A stretch of DNA of 64,000 nucleotides from Jacaranda mimosifolia (taxonomy: Eukaryota; Streptophyta; Magnoliopsida; Lamiales; Bignoniaceae): assembly GCA_018894105.1 (NCBI GenBank), contig CM032131.1, positions 3,002,501 through 3,066,500 of the forward strand, written 5' to 3'. Below, in pieces: positions 34,330 to 46,827 of the stretch. The notes beneath the pieces are model-generated. The model was given only the letters and a program-made list of their open reading frames with translations. It did not search any database and was not told where the DNA came from. A program made the translations under genes and the position numbers. Numbering within the stretch: position 1 is the stretch's first letter; every line of letters starts with the position of its first letter.

Positions 34330-35377
34330 TGATAGTAAAAAAAGGGATTAAGAGGGAGGTGAATTGATCTTTTTCTCAATTCAACAAACACTTTTCTTCC
34401 TTTGAAAAGTTTTGTACAAGGTTTGATAAAAATAATTTTATAAGAATCCAAACTGATAAGTATATAAAAACAGCAAATAAGAAGAACACGATGATTTATA
34501 GTAGCTCGGCAAGCCTACTCCATTACCTAAGATGTAATCTTAGGATTTTTAACCTGCACTTATATTAAACACAAATGAAGTTACAAAAAATACAAGATAT
34601 AAGAAATCGATAACAGAAAACAACTTCATCCATTGCAGAAACTTCTAATAGACTGGATGATGGAAGGCAAAAGCAAACTTGCAGCGCAACTTCCAGAGTA
34701 ATATCCTGTAGAGTTCTGAACTTTGAGAAAAGGCTTTGTATCTTTTTTGACTTATTCCTTCACTCCTTTAAATAGATGAAGTTCATTCATAATATTTTGC
34801 ATCTTCTAAACATGTCATGTTGCCATATAAAGTTCCAGCCGTAACTTCCTTTTCTTGAGTCTATGTTGCCATATAAAAATTCCAACGACATCTTTCCTTT
34901 TATCTTTCTTCTTTGAATATGAGGAATTAGATCTGGTCATGTGGTTATGTAAAACTCTAATAGTAACTTTCCTTCTTTGATTTGAAAGTTGCCATATTAA
35001 AGTTCCAACGGCTACTTTCCTTATCTGATGCTGAAAGATTATACAGATTTTCCTTCCTTCAGTCTAGACATGAATTGGACAATTATCTTGAAGATTGATC
35101 CAACATATATCTTCCTTTAAAAAACTCTTCCTTGATTGCAAGTTTCCATGTGAAATTCCACCAGAAACTTTCCTTCTTTATTTCCAGAAAGTCATGCAGA
35201 TTTTTGCTTTTTTTTTGCATGCATGAATTGGGTGATTATTTCGCAGATATTTTAGAATCGAATCAACATATTTCATACATTAACTAGCTCTGCATCATAT
35301 ATCAAAGATAAAGATCATTAATAAAAATCATGTAGCAAAATGATCTTTATCAAAACTAAAGCGAGGATATCCTAACA
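34330..35377 (-). repeat. 5' LTR of Sirevirus C
   Basis: 1048 bp, bordered on the left by the primer site 34316-34329. It has a ~50-base stretch near 34925-34975 that the other LTR matches only loosely. A TTTAAA element (sense CTATTTAAAGG) near 34765-34775 may be the promoter. Confidence 0.9.
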
Positions 35378-35468
35378 AACAGCAATGCAAAAATACAAAT
35401 GGTTCTTCAATTTCTACACTGTGCCAGTACCAAGAAAATTCTAGCTATACATTCATGTGTATGACCTA

Positions 35469-35924
35469 GGCTTTGTTTGGATGTGAATTGGGGCATTATC
35501 CCAATTTTGAATTCCCAAAATGGTTTTTGGGAAGTGGGGTTAGGGAATGTGATGGTTGTTTTTTTGTGTTTTTGGTGGTAGGTAGAGAATGAATTGGGAG
35601 AAAATTGTTTGTTTGTTTGTATTGTGGGAGGGGACAAGATGTCACATCAATAACTTTTTTATTGGGTTGGTGGGGGTGAAATAAGTATTTTAAAATTATT
35701 TATATATGTGTATATGTAGATTGTATAGTGGTAGTATGTATATATATTTGTAATGATGAGACAATGATTGGAACTTTGGGGAATGTATTGGGAGTGTGAA
35801 TAGTAGGAATATTTTGGGGAATAAATTTTGTATTTTGGGAGTGAGATTAGGGAATGTGTGGTGTTTATTTGTTTAAATTTTGGGAGTTGGAAAATGAATT
35901 GAAAATTTGTAAACAAACAAGCCC
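35469..35924. mobile_element. Tourist/Harbinger-like MITE
   Basis: 456 bp with imperfect terminal inverted repeats (GGCTTTGTTTGGATGTGAA on the left, GGGGCTTGTTTGTTTAC inverted on the right) and CTA on both sides (35466-35468, 35925-35927). The 3-bp duplication and GGCxTTGTTTGG-like ends match PIF/Harbinger MITEs. There is a G-rich plus strand but no coding sequence. It lies in intron 3 of the Rab7 pseudogene, 91 bases from Sirevirus C. Confidence 0.65.
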
Positions 35925-36851
35925 CTAGTTATTCCGTACTATTAACACAATTTTAGTAGAAAAAGAAACTTCTCTAGCAAAACAATAAACATAATACAGG
36001 AAACAAATTCAGCAAAAATCCCAAAACCAATCAGGAACTGCCACACAAGTACTACTGATATGGTAACAAGATGAAATATATCACCAACCTGTTTCAGAAA
36101 TTCTTCATGCCAATTGTCAAGGGAGTCTAAGGATCTTATTACATTCATGTCATAGACCAAAACAAATCAATTTGCCCCTCTATAAAATGCGACTCTAAGA
36201 CTTTGAAACTGTTCCTGGCTAGCAGTGTCCCAAATCTACCGAACCCAAGATGCACTTTCATTCCCTCAGAACGTAATCTTAACCATCATCAATTTCTAAA
36301 AGAGTTTTAGAGTTTCTTTCACATGCTAATAGAATAATTGAAAAGGAAAAACAAAACAAAACAAAACCAAAAACCTACTTGAATAGTGATAAGACGATCT
36401 TCTATTTGAAGTTCCTTGGTGACAAAATCTGCCCCAATAGTAGCCTTGCACTATTGACTGAATTTCTTATGCTCGTATCTATTTTCACCAGTAAAAGAAC
36501 CCTCAAATCCTCACGTTGTACTACCATTCTTTCCCAGTAAAAAAAATCTTAGGAAAAAAAAATCCTAATAAAGACAAATAAACCATAACCTTAAAAAAAT
36601 TAATTAAAAAATACACCAGCCCTGATCAATGTGAAACATATAGCTGCCAAAAATGATACTGGTTCATCAATGATGTTTTACCCACCTTGAAAATATAAAT
36701 CACAATCAGGTGCTAAAATTGAAAAACCCAAAACCTAAAATCAGTAAAATGAATAAAAATCAAATCCAATAAAAAATAAATAAATAAAGTTACCATACCC
36801 ACTATCTTCCAGGATGATGACTTTGAGCAATGTTTGCCTGCACAATGACAT

Positions 36852-37333
36852 TTGTCCGATTAGGAAAATGAACTTTGTTTTTCAAATTTTTCTCGAATTT
36901 TTGAGAAAAGTTTTCTGGAAAGATTAGTGTGTGCTTGTGTGTAAATTGCGAGAAAAGAGAAAAAGACAACTAGAAAAGGGCGCCAATTTTGACCCTGAAT
37001 CTCCATTCTATTTTGGCTTTTTTTTTTTTTTTTTTTTTTCTGCATGTTTACATAATTATGCATTTAAAAATATTAATAAATAATTAACCTTTATTTACTA
37101 TTTGTCCTAGCCTTTTTTAATTGGTTAATTGGAGATAAGTTACTAAAGCTATTTTCATTTTAAATATCACTTTCCACTTTTTTCTTTTTGGTTTGTACTC
37201 GCCGCTCCAATGTCCATTCCAAGTTTCATTTTTGGATTCATTCCCCACTTAAGCCAAAAAAAAAAAAAAAAGCCCTAAGTTAAAACTAAAATAACAAAAA
37301 GCCCTCAAATAAACTATCCCAAACATGTTTTCT
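36852..37333. other. 5' flank of the Rab7 pseudogene
   Basis: Leader and promoter-side sequence of the Rab7 pseudogene, with a 22-base T run at 37018-37039 and an A run at 37255-37272. No gene. A minus-strand ORF over 36860-37063 depends on the homopolymer. Confidence 0.5.
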
Positions 37334-37465
37334 TGTAGAGCCACACCAAGGAGGTGCCTACTTCGGGTCGAGGTGCTACTGTAATCTTATTCACAAAATT
37401 TCAAAGCAAAGTATGCTCCCAAAGTATGCAATTTAAGTAATTCCACAACAATTCGAATACTACTC

Positions 37466-39769
37466 TGTCATGCCCCAAAATTAAACCATATTTATACTAA
37501 AATTGAGTATGAAATTTAATCCCAATAAATGAAACTAACAATCCAAAAACATAAGGTTAAATAAGAACTCATCCAATTCCTAGCAAACTCACAACATAAA
37601 GCTCAAAGTATCGAAATGTTTCCGGAACTAAACACAATAAAATGCATAACAAATAAAACAAAACTAACAAACTTAATAGAAAATATACTAGTCTCCTGAA
37701 AATTCCAAAACTACATTTTCACCCTTGATTCTCATCATATGCAGGATCTACCTCCTCACTAGGACTAGAATTTATGTCTGCTAGAAGGAAGTTAAAGAAA
37801 AGAAAAGAGTGTGAGTAAAATACTCAGTGAATGCCAAGTGTGTGTAAAGTGAGTTCTTGAATTAAAATTATTTTGTACAATGGGAATTTTTGAGTAATAT
37901 AAGTGGGATTCATAAAACAGTCTAACAGTAATAGTCGAGAAATTTATGAATGATCAAGTAGTAACCAATCAAAATTTTATTAAACGATTTCCTAGACTAT
38001 CAACTTAAATACGATGATCAGTCAGTTTTGCTATAGCCAGTCAACCTTATAACTCCCACCGTAACAATCCCTTATTGCTTCGGGCAAGGTGCGACCTTAC
38101 CAAACAGTGCTTGAGCATCCCCGAAAATTCCTACGACCCACCTCAGCCATAAACGGCTTCTGTTGTGCACTGGGGGGATTAGGCCATGGGGGCTTGGTAT
38201 TCAACTGGCTAGCTTGCTGCTGCCCAGTGAAGTCCCTCGCACACCCAGAATAAGTTGGATCCAACTAATAGTAATAGTAGCAGCAGCAGTAACAATAATC
38301 AATTGGTCATCGAATTTAATTGTTAGTCTAGAAACATAAGAAAGGTCATAAAAACGTACATTTTCATTTATCCAGAAATAAGACAATAAGAAAAAAATAT
38401 TTCTTTTATCCAAAAATATAACAAGATAATTACTTTTTTTGTCCAGAAATAGAATAAGAAAAGAAAAAAAAATCATTTTGTGCGCAGTGGAATACATATA
38501 AAGTTTAGTGTATGTTGAAAAAAATTACGAGCAATTGGTACAATAGCATATAATCCGTATGGGTTTTAAAACATAATATCGTATAATACATAGATTCAAA
38601 CACTCACTTTTGAGATCAATCCTAGATGTCAATCTCCTATTTCAGAATCAATCGTATCAACAACTGGATCACCTGATTCATTTATTAAATACTTCAATCA
38701 CCAATTTAACCGATTTAAAAGACAACTGACTAGGATTAGCCTTATGGGTACCATAAGCCTGTGGTACCTTAAACCCAATAATCATAGTTAGTACTAAAAT
38801 ATTTTACTAAATACATATATATTTCTCATTTGAATTCCATTGAACATCCCAAAATTATAAATAAAAGGGTAACATAGGTGCTAGTAGCTAATATTACATG
38901 AATTGAAATAAAATTCCTATTAAATACAGATTCACAGCACACATACCCTAAGTAAATTTATCAAGAAACCCACACAGATGCAAAATTTTCCACCCTCGAT
39001 TTTCATAAGTACTCACCTGCCAAAGAAGTCACTCTTGCACTCCTAAATTTCTTCCTAAATTCTTATATATACATATATATATATATTTTCTTGTTCCCAA
39101 AATCTCAATTTTTTAAAAGACCCAAAAAGCAAAACTTGAATTACAATAAAATCAAAATCAGTCCATAGGGGTCAAAGTTAGCGGTTGTGCGTCATGAAGA
39201 TAAACAACAATGCAAAATTCTTAAAAACCCCCTGGATTCATAATTGTCAAGGCATAGGGGCACAAATCGTCCTATATATATTTACATACATACATACATA
39301 TCATTAAAACTAGTAGTCAAGTAATAGGTGTTCTAATCCTTACCTACAGTGAAGATTTTTCTTCAATGGAACTTGATATGCTTTGTCAACGCTTAGCAGC
39401 AGTCTCCGATCTCCTCTGTTTTTTCTCTTCCCCCCCATTTTTTTGTATTCTAATTAAGTGGCTAGTGTTTTGGAGTGTTGGGATTATATATGTGGGATAG
39501 GTGTTTTATTTATCTAGAACTCTAATTACTAATCTCCTAGGAATAAGATAACCCTATAATTAATCTGATCACTCTACTATAATTTCCCTCCTAGTAATAA
39601 TATAATTTTAGTATAAGAAAAAATAAATTATAATATCATTTTTATTATTGTTTTAACAAATATATATATATACACATCATCTTCTAACTGATATAACAAT
39701 AATAAATAAATTTAACGAAATTGTGTTTAAACATAGGATAAAATAATTATGAAATTCTAACGCATTACA
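37466..39769 (-). mobile_element. Solo LTR (gypsy, probably Tekay-like) inside the Tekay 3' LTR
   Basis: 2304 bp with ends TGTCATGCCCC...CGCATTACA and a perfect target duplication TACTC (37461-37465 and 39770-39774). No gag or pol sequence and no second LTR are present. The TG..CA ends with a CCCC-rich terminus resemble the host LTR's own ends, which suggests a related chromovirus, but the two are not alignable. Orientation is inferred from that terminus. Microsatellites (CAG)n near 38280 and TA repeats lie inside. Confidence 0.82.
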
Positions 39770-42205
39770 TACTCATTCTAACTTAACTGTACACACTGCT
39801 ATATAATATTCCACAAAAGTCAATGTCGCACATGCGATCTCCCATACTGCAAACTCATTTTTATAATATATACATACGAAAAGTGGCAAATTTCAAACTT
39901 AGATCGAGGTAGGTAAAATTCAAACTTAGTGCCTTCACCACCCAACGAAGCATAAGCTTAGATACCACTAACTAGCTGCTACGCAAAAGCCATATACACC
40001 AGCTATATCCACGAATAGCACATCAGCTGCTTTTCAATTCCTATATGGGAAAAGATATCAAGAAATTTGCAAAAGGTATAAGTCCTAATGACTTAGTGAG
40101 GTAAATAAATAATTAATTTACATGTAAATATATCAAATAAGAAAAGGGGTAGCAACGGTACTTTGAAAGAAATAAAAGAAGCAGGTTACTCATAAAGACT
40201 TTTGCTTGAGGCCAATTACATGACAATGTGTACTGATACGGGGAGACTCGAATGACTAAAGTTCAAATGAATCAACTATAAATGATAAACAGTCAGTAAG
40301 AAGTATGGTTATACAACAATGGGGTTGTTGGTCAATAGCCAACCTTACAACTCCCATAGATCAGTATGGAACAAATCCTTTATTCCTTCGGATTCAAAGT
40401 GATCAGCTCAAGCAATCGGTCGGTATGGCATAGCTGGTCACATGCTGATCTTGTGCTCACAGACTGCTACCTCTAACTACCTATAGATCAAGATCACAGT
40501 GGGTACTAGCCGGGAGACTAGTCATCGTCAATCTATTTCGCCCGGTCGTCTTTCTGGTTCAAGTTCCTCTGCCCAATTTCTCCCAAGGATGTCCCAAAAG
40601 GGCATCGGTAAAGGGTAAGTTCTCGAACCTCAGATTTAGAATGTAAACAATGGTACCATAATCAAATAACAGTTGAATACAACGAGTTTAAAGTAAGGAA
40701 TTCTGGAAAAACAATTAAATGATTGGTCGGCAAAACTGTCTCAATAACATATCAAAATAATGAAATAAGAAAATAGCGAAATGATTCGTCGTCAAGACCG
40801 TTTCAATAATAGTTTAAAAGAACAAATTAAGAAAATAATGAGATAATCGGGCGATAAGACTGTAACAATGGCATCTTAAAAGATTAATAAATCATTCACA
40901 GAGCCAGCCGGCAAGACTGAGGAATACAAGGGACAAGAATTTATCAAAAGTTAACAGAAGGTCCCTAACATCGGAACAGTTGCAAAGCAGGTAATGCAGG
41001 TGTAAAGAACGATTGCATAAAATAATGGCAAACAAGTAAAACATAAACGAACAAATTGATTCATGATTAGTAGACATAATCTTTTTCCCAGCAATAATAG
41101 GGCTATAACCTCACCTCAGGTCTCAACAATGACACTATTGGTTCTTTACTGCTCTAGGAGATCTAGATCCTCACCACATATTTTAGTAAACACATATAAA
41201 CATTAATATAATTATATAGTATTTCTCTAATAGTAATTAGAACTGCTTACATGTTTTAGTAATATTAATTCCTTATTTCACGCAGAACATTTTTCTTATC
41301 TAATTTTCAATTTAATTCGCATACGGGCGTACTGCGCTACAATAATCCTATACTCCTAACTAATTTAATGTGTTTTACCAGATTCGTCATGCTTTCGGTA
41401 TGGTTAAGCAATTAAGATTCTTATTCTATCATCAATTCAATATTCAATTTCCTAAACAGGTTACGACAGTTGAGTAGCATCAATCGGGCAGTTTAATAGT
41501 TTTGAGTCAAAATGTCATACTTTTCTAATAATATTTAATTTTAATGTTTCGAGCCCATATTTTCTAAATTTAGATTTATGAATTTTACATATTTTCTATT
41601 AGTATTTAGCTATTATATATATTATATGATTTAAACTTTTCAGATGTACTAATAAACACAATTAAGGATAATTAGGCTTTTATTAATGGTTCGAATCCAC
41701 TCTTCACTTATAGATAAATTTTATACTCAATCGTACAGCTTAAACCTCATATTTTGGTCCAAATAATAGATATTTATATCAAAATGACTTAACAATTTAA
41801 CCAAATAAATTTCAGGAATTAATTTAATCCATCAATAAAAATTTTACCAAATTGACCATATTTGGTGCCAAATCACCGTGTGAAAGTAGTCCACATGCAC
41901 TTGGATTGATGCTCTAAAGAGATTGGTGGCTAGCCCCCAGAGTGCCGCCGCTGATTATCAGAGCTCCATTGTGCGGCATCGTCGAAATCTGGAGTTGACT
42001 ACACTAGTAGGTTTATCTGGATGCAAAGGATAGAACCTATCATTTAATTTTTGAACCGAACGTTGAATGACTGGTTAATTTTTTGAAAAATCGTTAGCCC
42101 CACCACTGGCCACCACCAGTCCGCTTTCCTAATTTCTCCGTATCGGCGACTAAAACTTGAAATTAAGGGTACCAAGACCTTCTACTTGTTAAGCCCATCA
42201 GTTTA

Positions 42206-43479
42206 TGTTAAGTTGCATATTTGTCATCTAATTCGTATAATTTACCCTTATGGTTAATAGTAAAAATGCTTAATTATTGGATTTTAACTTTCATTTTATA
42301 TTTTGTGAAGCAAATTGAATATTCGAGCTAAATGCAGTTGAAAATTGAGTATTTGACATGCTTGGAGCAAAAAACGCATTCCCGAGGAGATGAGGAATGG
42401 AAGAAGGAAATAATTTGAGTACGGGCATATCTTGCTTTCCAAGACTTTATGCAAATTTGATTAGGAAGCATTCAATATATTTGGTAGTTGTATATGTTTG
42501 GAATATTTTAATTTCTATTTCTTTAATTAGGAGAATTTAAATTTCCCTATTCCAGTAAGACTCTTAATGAGTTTTCTAGTTGCATTAGGAGTAGTAGGTT
42601 ATTTATAGGGAATTAGGAATCTTTTATAGGAAGCCTTTTTCATTCTTTCATTCAGCATATTTTATTTTTCCTACGTTTTTCTCTCAAACACAAGTTGCTA
42701 AACTCTTGTTCTAGCTTAAGGGATTATTGAAGTTTGGGTTTTTCAGTATTTGTGAGATCCAAATAGTTTTATTCCTATTTCTTATTTCTTGAATATTTAT
42801 TTATTTTCTGTTTCCATTACAAATATTCAAGTTTATTGAATTTAGGGCCCAAATTTGATAGTTTAGAATATTTGTTCTGTCAATTAGAATATTAAATTTG
42901 TAATTGTTTAATTGTTTGAATACCTGTGGCAAATATCATTGTTATGTGTGGTGATATGCGTGATTTATGTTATGTGGATAAATAATCTAGTCTAAATGAA
43001 CCCTGCGTGTGTGTGTTTGTTAGCTTGGGCTGGGTCTCTCTAGTTTTTAATGCTGTTGATAAATTAAATTCTAGGAGCATTTCGTTGTTTATTGGCATGG
43101 GAAATAACTAATGAGCTTCTCTTCGTTATCGAGATAGTAAGAAGAGATTGGTTATTAGGGTGTCCAAGTAACTATAACTAGTCTATTCAAGGAAAGAGGA
43201 ATTTATTTTTGCATCAATGATCAAATCTAAGGACCAAATTGGGATTTTACCTTAGGTCAGATTTCATTCTTATTGATTTTTATTTTATTTGTGATTTGTT
43301 TACTTTTAAGATTCTAGGTCTTTGTTTTCGTGAAAATCCGCCATTCTATTTTATTTTATTTGGTAAACTTGAAAGAAATAAAATTTACCAATCCCTGTGG
43401 AATACAACCCTACTCATCTCTTATTACAAATCATATTTCTAGAGTAGGAATTTATTTTTATTGGTTTCGACACCCATCA
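42206..43479 (+). repeat. 5' LTR of the Athila-like element
   Basis: 1274 bp, TGTTAAGTTG...CACCCATCA. It contains a TATTTATAGGG promoter-like element near 42600 that is repeated at about 47781 in the partner. Confidence 0.88.
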
Positions 43480-43484
43480 AATTT

Positions 43485-43502
43485 TGGCAATGTTGCCGGG
43501 GA
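43485..43502 (+). other. Primer-binding site, tRNA-Asp type
   Basis: TGGCAATGTTGCCGGGGA, close to the TGGCGCCGTTGCCGGGGA site used by Athila retrotransposons (established knowledge). It lies 5 bases past the LTR end. Confidence 0.75.
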
Positions 43503-43530
43503 TTGGTGTCAAATAATTTTATTTCTTTTA

Positions 43531-45177
43531 ATGCCTCGATCTTCTCGTATAGGTGAACTTCAATACAATCTAGAGATTGAGAAGACTACTTGTAGATTGT
43601 GGAAAGAGACTAGAGTGAAAAAAGAATACAGATCGTCGCCTTCGAATCTCGATCTAGATACTTCCAGCTTAGTCAGTTCCAGCAATTCAGAACAAGAAGA
43701 AATAATGGCTTATGTAAGAACTTTAAAGGAGTTAGCTGAACTAGATTTGACTCAACAATCGCTTTGTATTGAATATCCAAAGTTGGAAGCACCTTTTGAG
43801 TTAAAATCTGGATTGATCCATCTACTACCCATTTTCCATGGTTTGGATAATGAAGATCCCCATAAGCATTTAAAGGCACTTCATGTTGTGTGCTCGACTA
43901 TGAAATCCCAAGGAGTGTCTAAAGAGCAAGTCACGTTGCGAGCTTTTCCGTTTTCCTTAGCAGATAAAGCTAAGGATTGGTTGTTTTATCTACCCCCTGG
44001 CTCTGTCATTACATGGACGAAAATGGAAAGATTGTTTCTTGAGAAGTTTTTCCCTATTTCACGTGCTACTAGTATTAGAAAAGAGATAAGCGGGATAAGA
44101 TAGAGTGACGCAGTGAGTTTTCACAAATATTGGGAAAGATTTAAACAACTTTGCACAAGCTGCCCACAACATGATATTACTGAGCGACTTTTCATTCAGT
44201 ACTTTTACGAAGGACTTTTACCAATGGAAAGGAGGATGATGGATTCTGAAAGTCAAGAGGCCATAGTGAACAAAACTCCAAGCAAAGCTAGAGAATTAAT
44301 TTCTATAATGGCTGCCAACTCTCAACAATTTGGATACTCTTGGGACCCTCCTAGAAGGGTCAATGAGGTAAGTAATTCATCTTTTGAGCATCAGGTTTCC
44401 ACTTTAACTTCTCTTGTTCAACAATTGATTGTAGGAAATACAAGACAAATCAAGGCTTGTGGGATTTGTACTAATATTGGTCATCCTATGGATATGTGTC
44501 CTAGGTTCAAAGAGGATTCCTATGAACAAGTTAATGCAGTAGAAGGATTCCCTGGACCACTGCAAAGAAAGTACGATCCCTACTCAAACACCTACAACCC
44601 AGGATGGAGGGATCATCCGAATTTCAGTTACGGAGGGAGATCATAGAACTACGAATACTTCCAACAAAAATTGCCTCATTCGCAGCAACCATCGTCTTCA
44701 AATACAGGTATATCTCTTGAAGAGATTGTTAAATCACTTGCGACTAATACTCAGCAATTTCAATAGGAAATGCGAGCAAGCATGCAAATTTTGGAACACC
44801 AAATAAGTCTGCTAGCCAACTCAGTGAGTAAGATAGAATCCAAAGAAAAACTGCCCTCTCAAACAATTGTCAATCCAATGCAGAATGTTAACGCAATTAC
44901 TTTGAGGAATGGTAATGAGTTGAAAGAACCCAATAAGAAGACACGAGAAAATACTGTCGTGGAAAAAGTGGAGAAAGAGATTGTCCTGTTCCAGGATTTA
45001 GTTGAACATTCATATGAACCCAACGATAAGGTGACAAGCTCATTGGTTATACACCTTCCTTTTCTTGAAAGGTTCGCTAAATGCAAAAGGCATGAAGAGG
45101 AAAAGGAGATTTTTGAAACTTTTCACAAGTTCGAGATAAATATCCCACTATTTGATGCAATCAAGCAAATACCTTAG
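43531..45177 (+). pseudogene. Athila-like gag, three stops
   Basis: ATG at 43531 (MPRSSRIGELQYN) lies 28 bases past the primer site. An acidic Ser-rich N-terminal stretch is followed by the gypsy capsid domain (residues about 75-240: PIFHGLDNEDPHKHL, KDWLFYLPPGS, FLEKFFP). A CX2CX4HX4C zinc knuckle lies at 44458-44499 (CGICTNIGHPMDMC) and is intact. The tail contains a WRDHPNFSYGG block and a helical MRASMQILEHQ segment. In-frame stops sit at 44101-44103, 44644-44646 and just before 44770, all TAG, each explicable by a single change. Otherwise the ~550-codon frame is well preserved, better than any other element here. Confidence 0.87.
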
Positions 45178-45243
45178 TATGCTAAATTTCTCAAGTAATT
45201 GTGCACAAATAAAAGAAAATCAAAGGGTAATTAAAGAATAAGT

Positions 45244-45802
45244 GTGGGGGAAAATATCTCAGCAGTGATACAAAGGAAATTGCCCCCTAAATGTAAGGAC
45301 CTAAGTATGTTTACTATCCCTTGCAAAATTGACAATGTTCAAATTAAAAAGGTCATGTGCGATCTGGGTGCTTCAATTAATGTCATACCTCTTTCTGTTT
45401 ACTCTTCCTTAAATGTTGGTCCTTTGAAAGAAATAGGAGTAGTTATTCAACTTGCTGATAGGTCTTTTGTACATCCTGAGGGAGTCCTAGAGGATGTGTT
45501 AGTACAAGTTAATGAATTGATTTTTCCTACTGATTTTTTATGTACTTAACATGTTTGAAGATAACTCTCCTAATTCGTGACAAATGCTATTGGGAAAACC
45601 TTTCCTTAGAACCTCTAGGATGAAAATTGATGTGCATGATGGTATACTCACTATTAAGTTTGATGGTGATGTGATTAAATTCAATATCCATGATGCCATG
45701 AAATATCCTAGTGATGAGTTTCGTGTTTTTGTTGTGGATATTATTGATACTTTGACTCATGAAACCTTTGGTTTGAATGATGATGATAATTTTGTGACGT
45801 GA
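45244..45802 (+). pseudogene. Athila-like aspartic protease, broken
   Basis: The protease active site DLGAS is at 45361-45375, in the frame 45244-45549 (FTIPCKIDNVQIKKVMC then DLGASINVIPLS). A frame break near 45550-45583 is followed by MLLGKPFLRTSRMKIDV (45584-45802), the flap/dimer end typical of retropepsins. After the final VT and TGA there is no reverse transcriptase. In autonomous Athila the RT would follow here without a gap. The D-S/T-G triplet reads D-L-G, which is normal for this lineage. Confidence 0.82.
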
Positions 45803-46008
45803 GGAATAACTGCATCTAGCTAGAGACGTTAAAGAGAGGCGTTTTTTGGGAGGCAACCTAAACTTTCAATTTGTCGTTCATTTTTCTTAAAAAAAAACAA
45901 AAAACAAAAATTAAGAAACAAAAAAATTATTTTTCTAGCGTCTTTAATTAACTTTATTTTTTTGATATAGGAGACGTTTTAAATTAGCCTGTGAGCACAG
46001 TTACTTCA

Positions 46009-46240
46009 GACAGAAAAGCTCTTCAGACTACCCGTGCCCACGCCTTGTTCAAGGACCTCTTATGGCACATTTGAATTAGTTGACAGAAAAGCTTTTCAAT
46101 CTACCCGTGCCCACGCCTTGTTCAAGGATCTCTTCTGGCATGTTGGAATTATTTGATAGAAAAGCTCTTCAATCTATCCGTGCCTACGCCTTGTTCAAGG
46201 ATCTTTTCTGGCATGTTGGAATTATTTGACAGAAGGGCCT
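46009..46240 (+). repeat. 73-bp tandem repeat, three copies plus a partial
   Basis: Units start at 46009, 46082 and 46155, with the next start at 46228, so spacing is exactly 73 each time. Each carries ACAGAAAAGCT, CCGTGCCCACGCC and TGTTCAAGGA-like blocks, with a few changes between copies. Confidence 0.9.
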
Positions 46241-46827
46241 CGTCTCCTTAGGGGAGTCCCTCTTTCACCTTTCTTATGCAGTTACATTTTTATTTTGAAA
46301 TATTGAGGCCAATGTTTGGCTTAAGTGTGGGGGAGGAAAATGTAGATTCATTTTGTTTCAAACATGCATGAAATGGCTCTTTATTCTTCTTAGTTGCTTC
46401 CAAAGTGTGCTTTAGTTCTTGATTTGTTAATTTTTCTCGTTGACCTTTTGCTTCTTTTCAATGCTTGTCCCTGAGGTAACACTTAAATAATTTGATTGAA
46501 TTAGGACACATTGTAAGAATAGCATAAGTAGTTGGGTTCTTGTTTATTACACTTTGACTTGTTACCTTGTTGGTTTATTTGGATGAAAAATGTATGAGGA
46601 AATTAATGCATATCACCCTAATAATTTTCATGCATAGCAGGTTAACTTTTCTAAAACTTTCCTGGATAAACATATTTGGGTTGAATTGTTGAGTTGAATG
46701 TACTAAGATAATAAAGGTGACTAGGTTCGGCCATTTAACCCCTTTCCCCAAAAAAAAGGGCTTGATTACTCTGCTAATCACTAAAATAAAGTGATTATGA
46801 GTAGGGATAATAACCATCTAGATTTGT

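Larger units (their letters stand above)
28152..35377 (-). mobile_element. Sirevirus-type Ty1/copia copy C, full length, in Rab7 pseudogene intron 3
   Basis: A complete 7.2 kb element read leftwards: 5' LTR 34330-35377, primer site 34316-34329 (reverse complement ATTGGCATCGGAGC), gag, pol, purine tract 29168-29181 and 3' LTR 28152-29167. Target duplication is AACAT (28147-28151) and AACAG (35378-35382), four of five matching. Compared with A and B it has no third ORF: only ~470 bases separate pol from the 3' LTR. The LTRs differ by roughly 8% over their outer ~370 bases by eye, so the insertion is old. All frames are broken by a handful of stops and frameshifts, but far fewer than in A and B. 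Confidence 0.92.
24890..36851 (-). pseudogene. Rab7 (RABG3-type) small GTPase pseudogene, six exons
   Basis: Rab7 GTPases direct traffic to the vacuole and late endosome. Minus-strand exons: 1, 36851-36799 (RQTLLKVIIL, donor GTATGG); 2, about 36470-36379 (KATIGADFVTKE); 3, 36235-36089 (IWDTA...DNWHEEFLKQ); 4, 27493-27413 ([19 protein letters not shown]); 5, 27345-27229 plus its continuation at 26459-26393 ([20 protein letters not shown], then ANEHEQD); 6, 24936-24890 (QQGGCAC and stop, the prenylation end). The G4 NKID and G5 ETSAK motifs survive. Against function: the first P-loop Gly is Glu, exon 2 has TAG inside FSQ-x-CKAT, exon 3 has TGA before FVLVYD, DTAGQER reads DTASQEQ, exon 5 lost about 7 bases and holds an LTR, and exon 6 lost a segment with a frame change. 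The retained introns show it is a decayed gene copy rather than a retrocopy. Confidence 0.88.

Noticed and set aside
24890..36851. Treating the Rab7 locus as a functional gene with a large intron
   Set aside because: Stops in exons 2 and 3, loss of a P-loop glycine, deletions in exons 5 and 6 and an LTR inside exon 5 rule out a normal product.
36860..37063. Minus-strand ORF upstream of the Rab7 exon 1
   Set aside because: Half of it is a homopolymer (Lys run) and the rest is leader sequence; no family resemblance.
37466..39769. Left piece of the Tekay-like LTR
   Set aside because: It does not align with the right LTR and has its own TACTC duplication, so it is a separate solo LTR.
46009..46240. 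CRISPR-like array
   Set aside because: Units are contiguous with no unique spacers, and the context is a plant retrotransposon.
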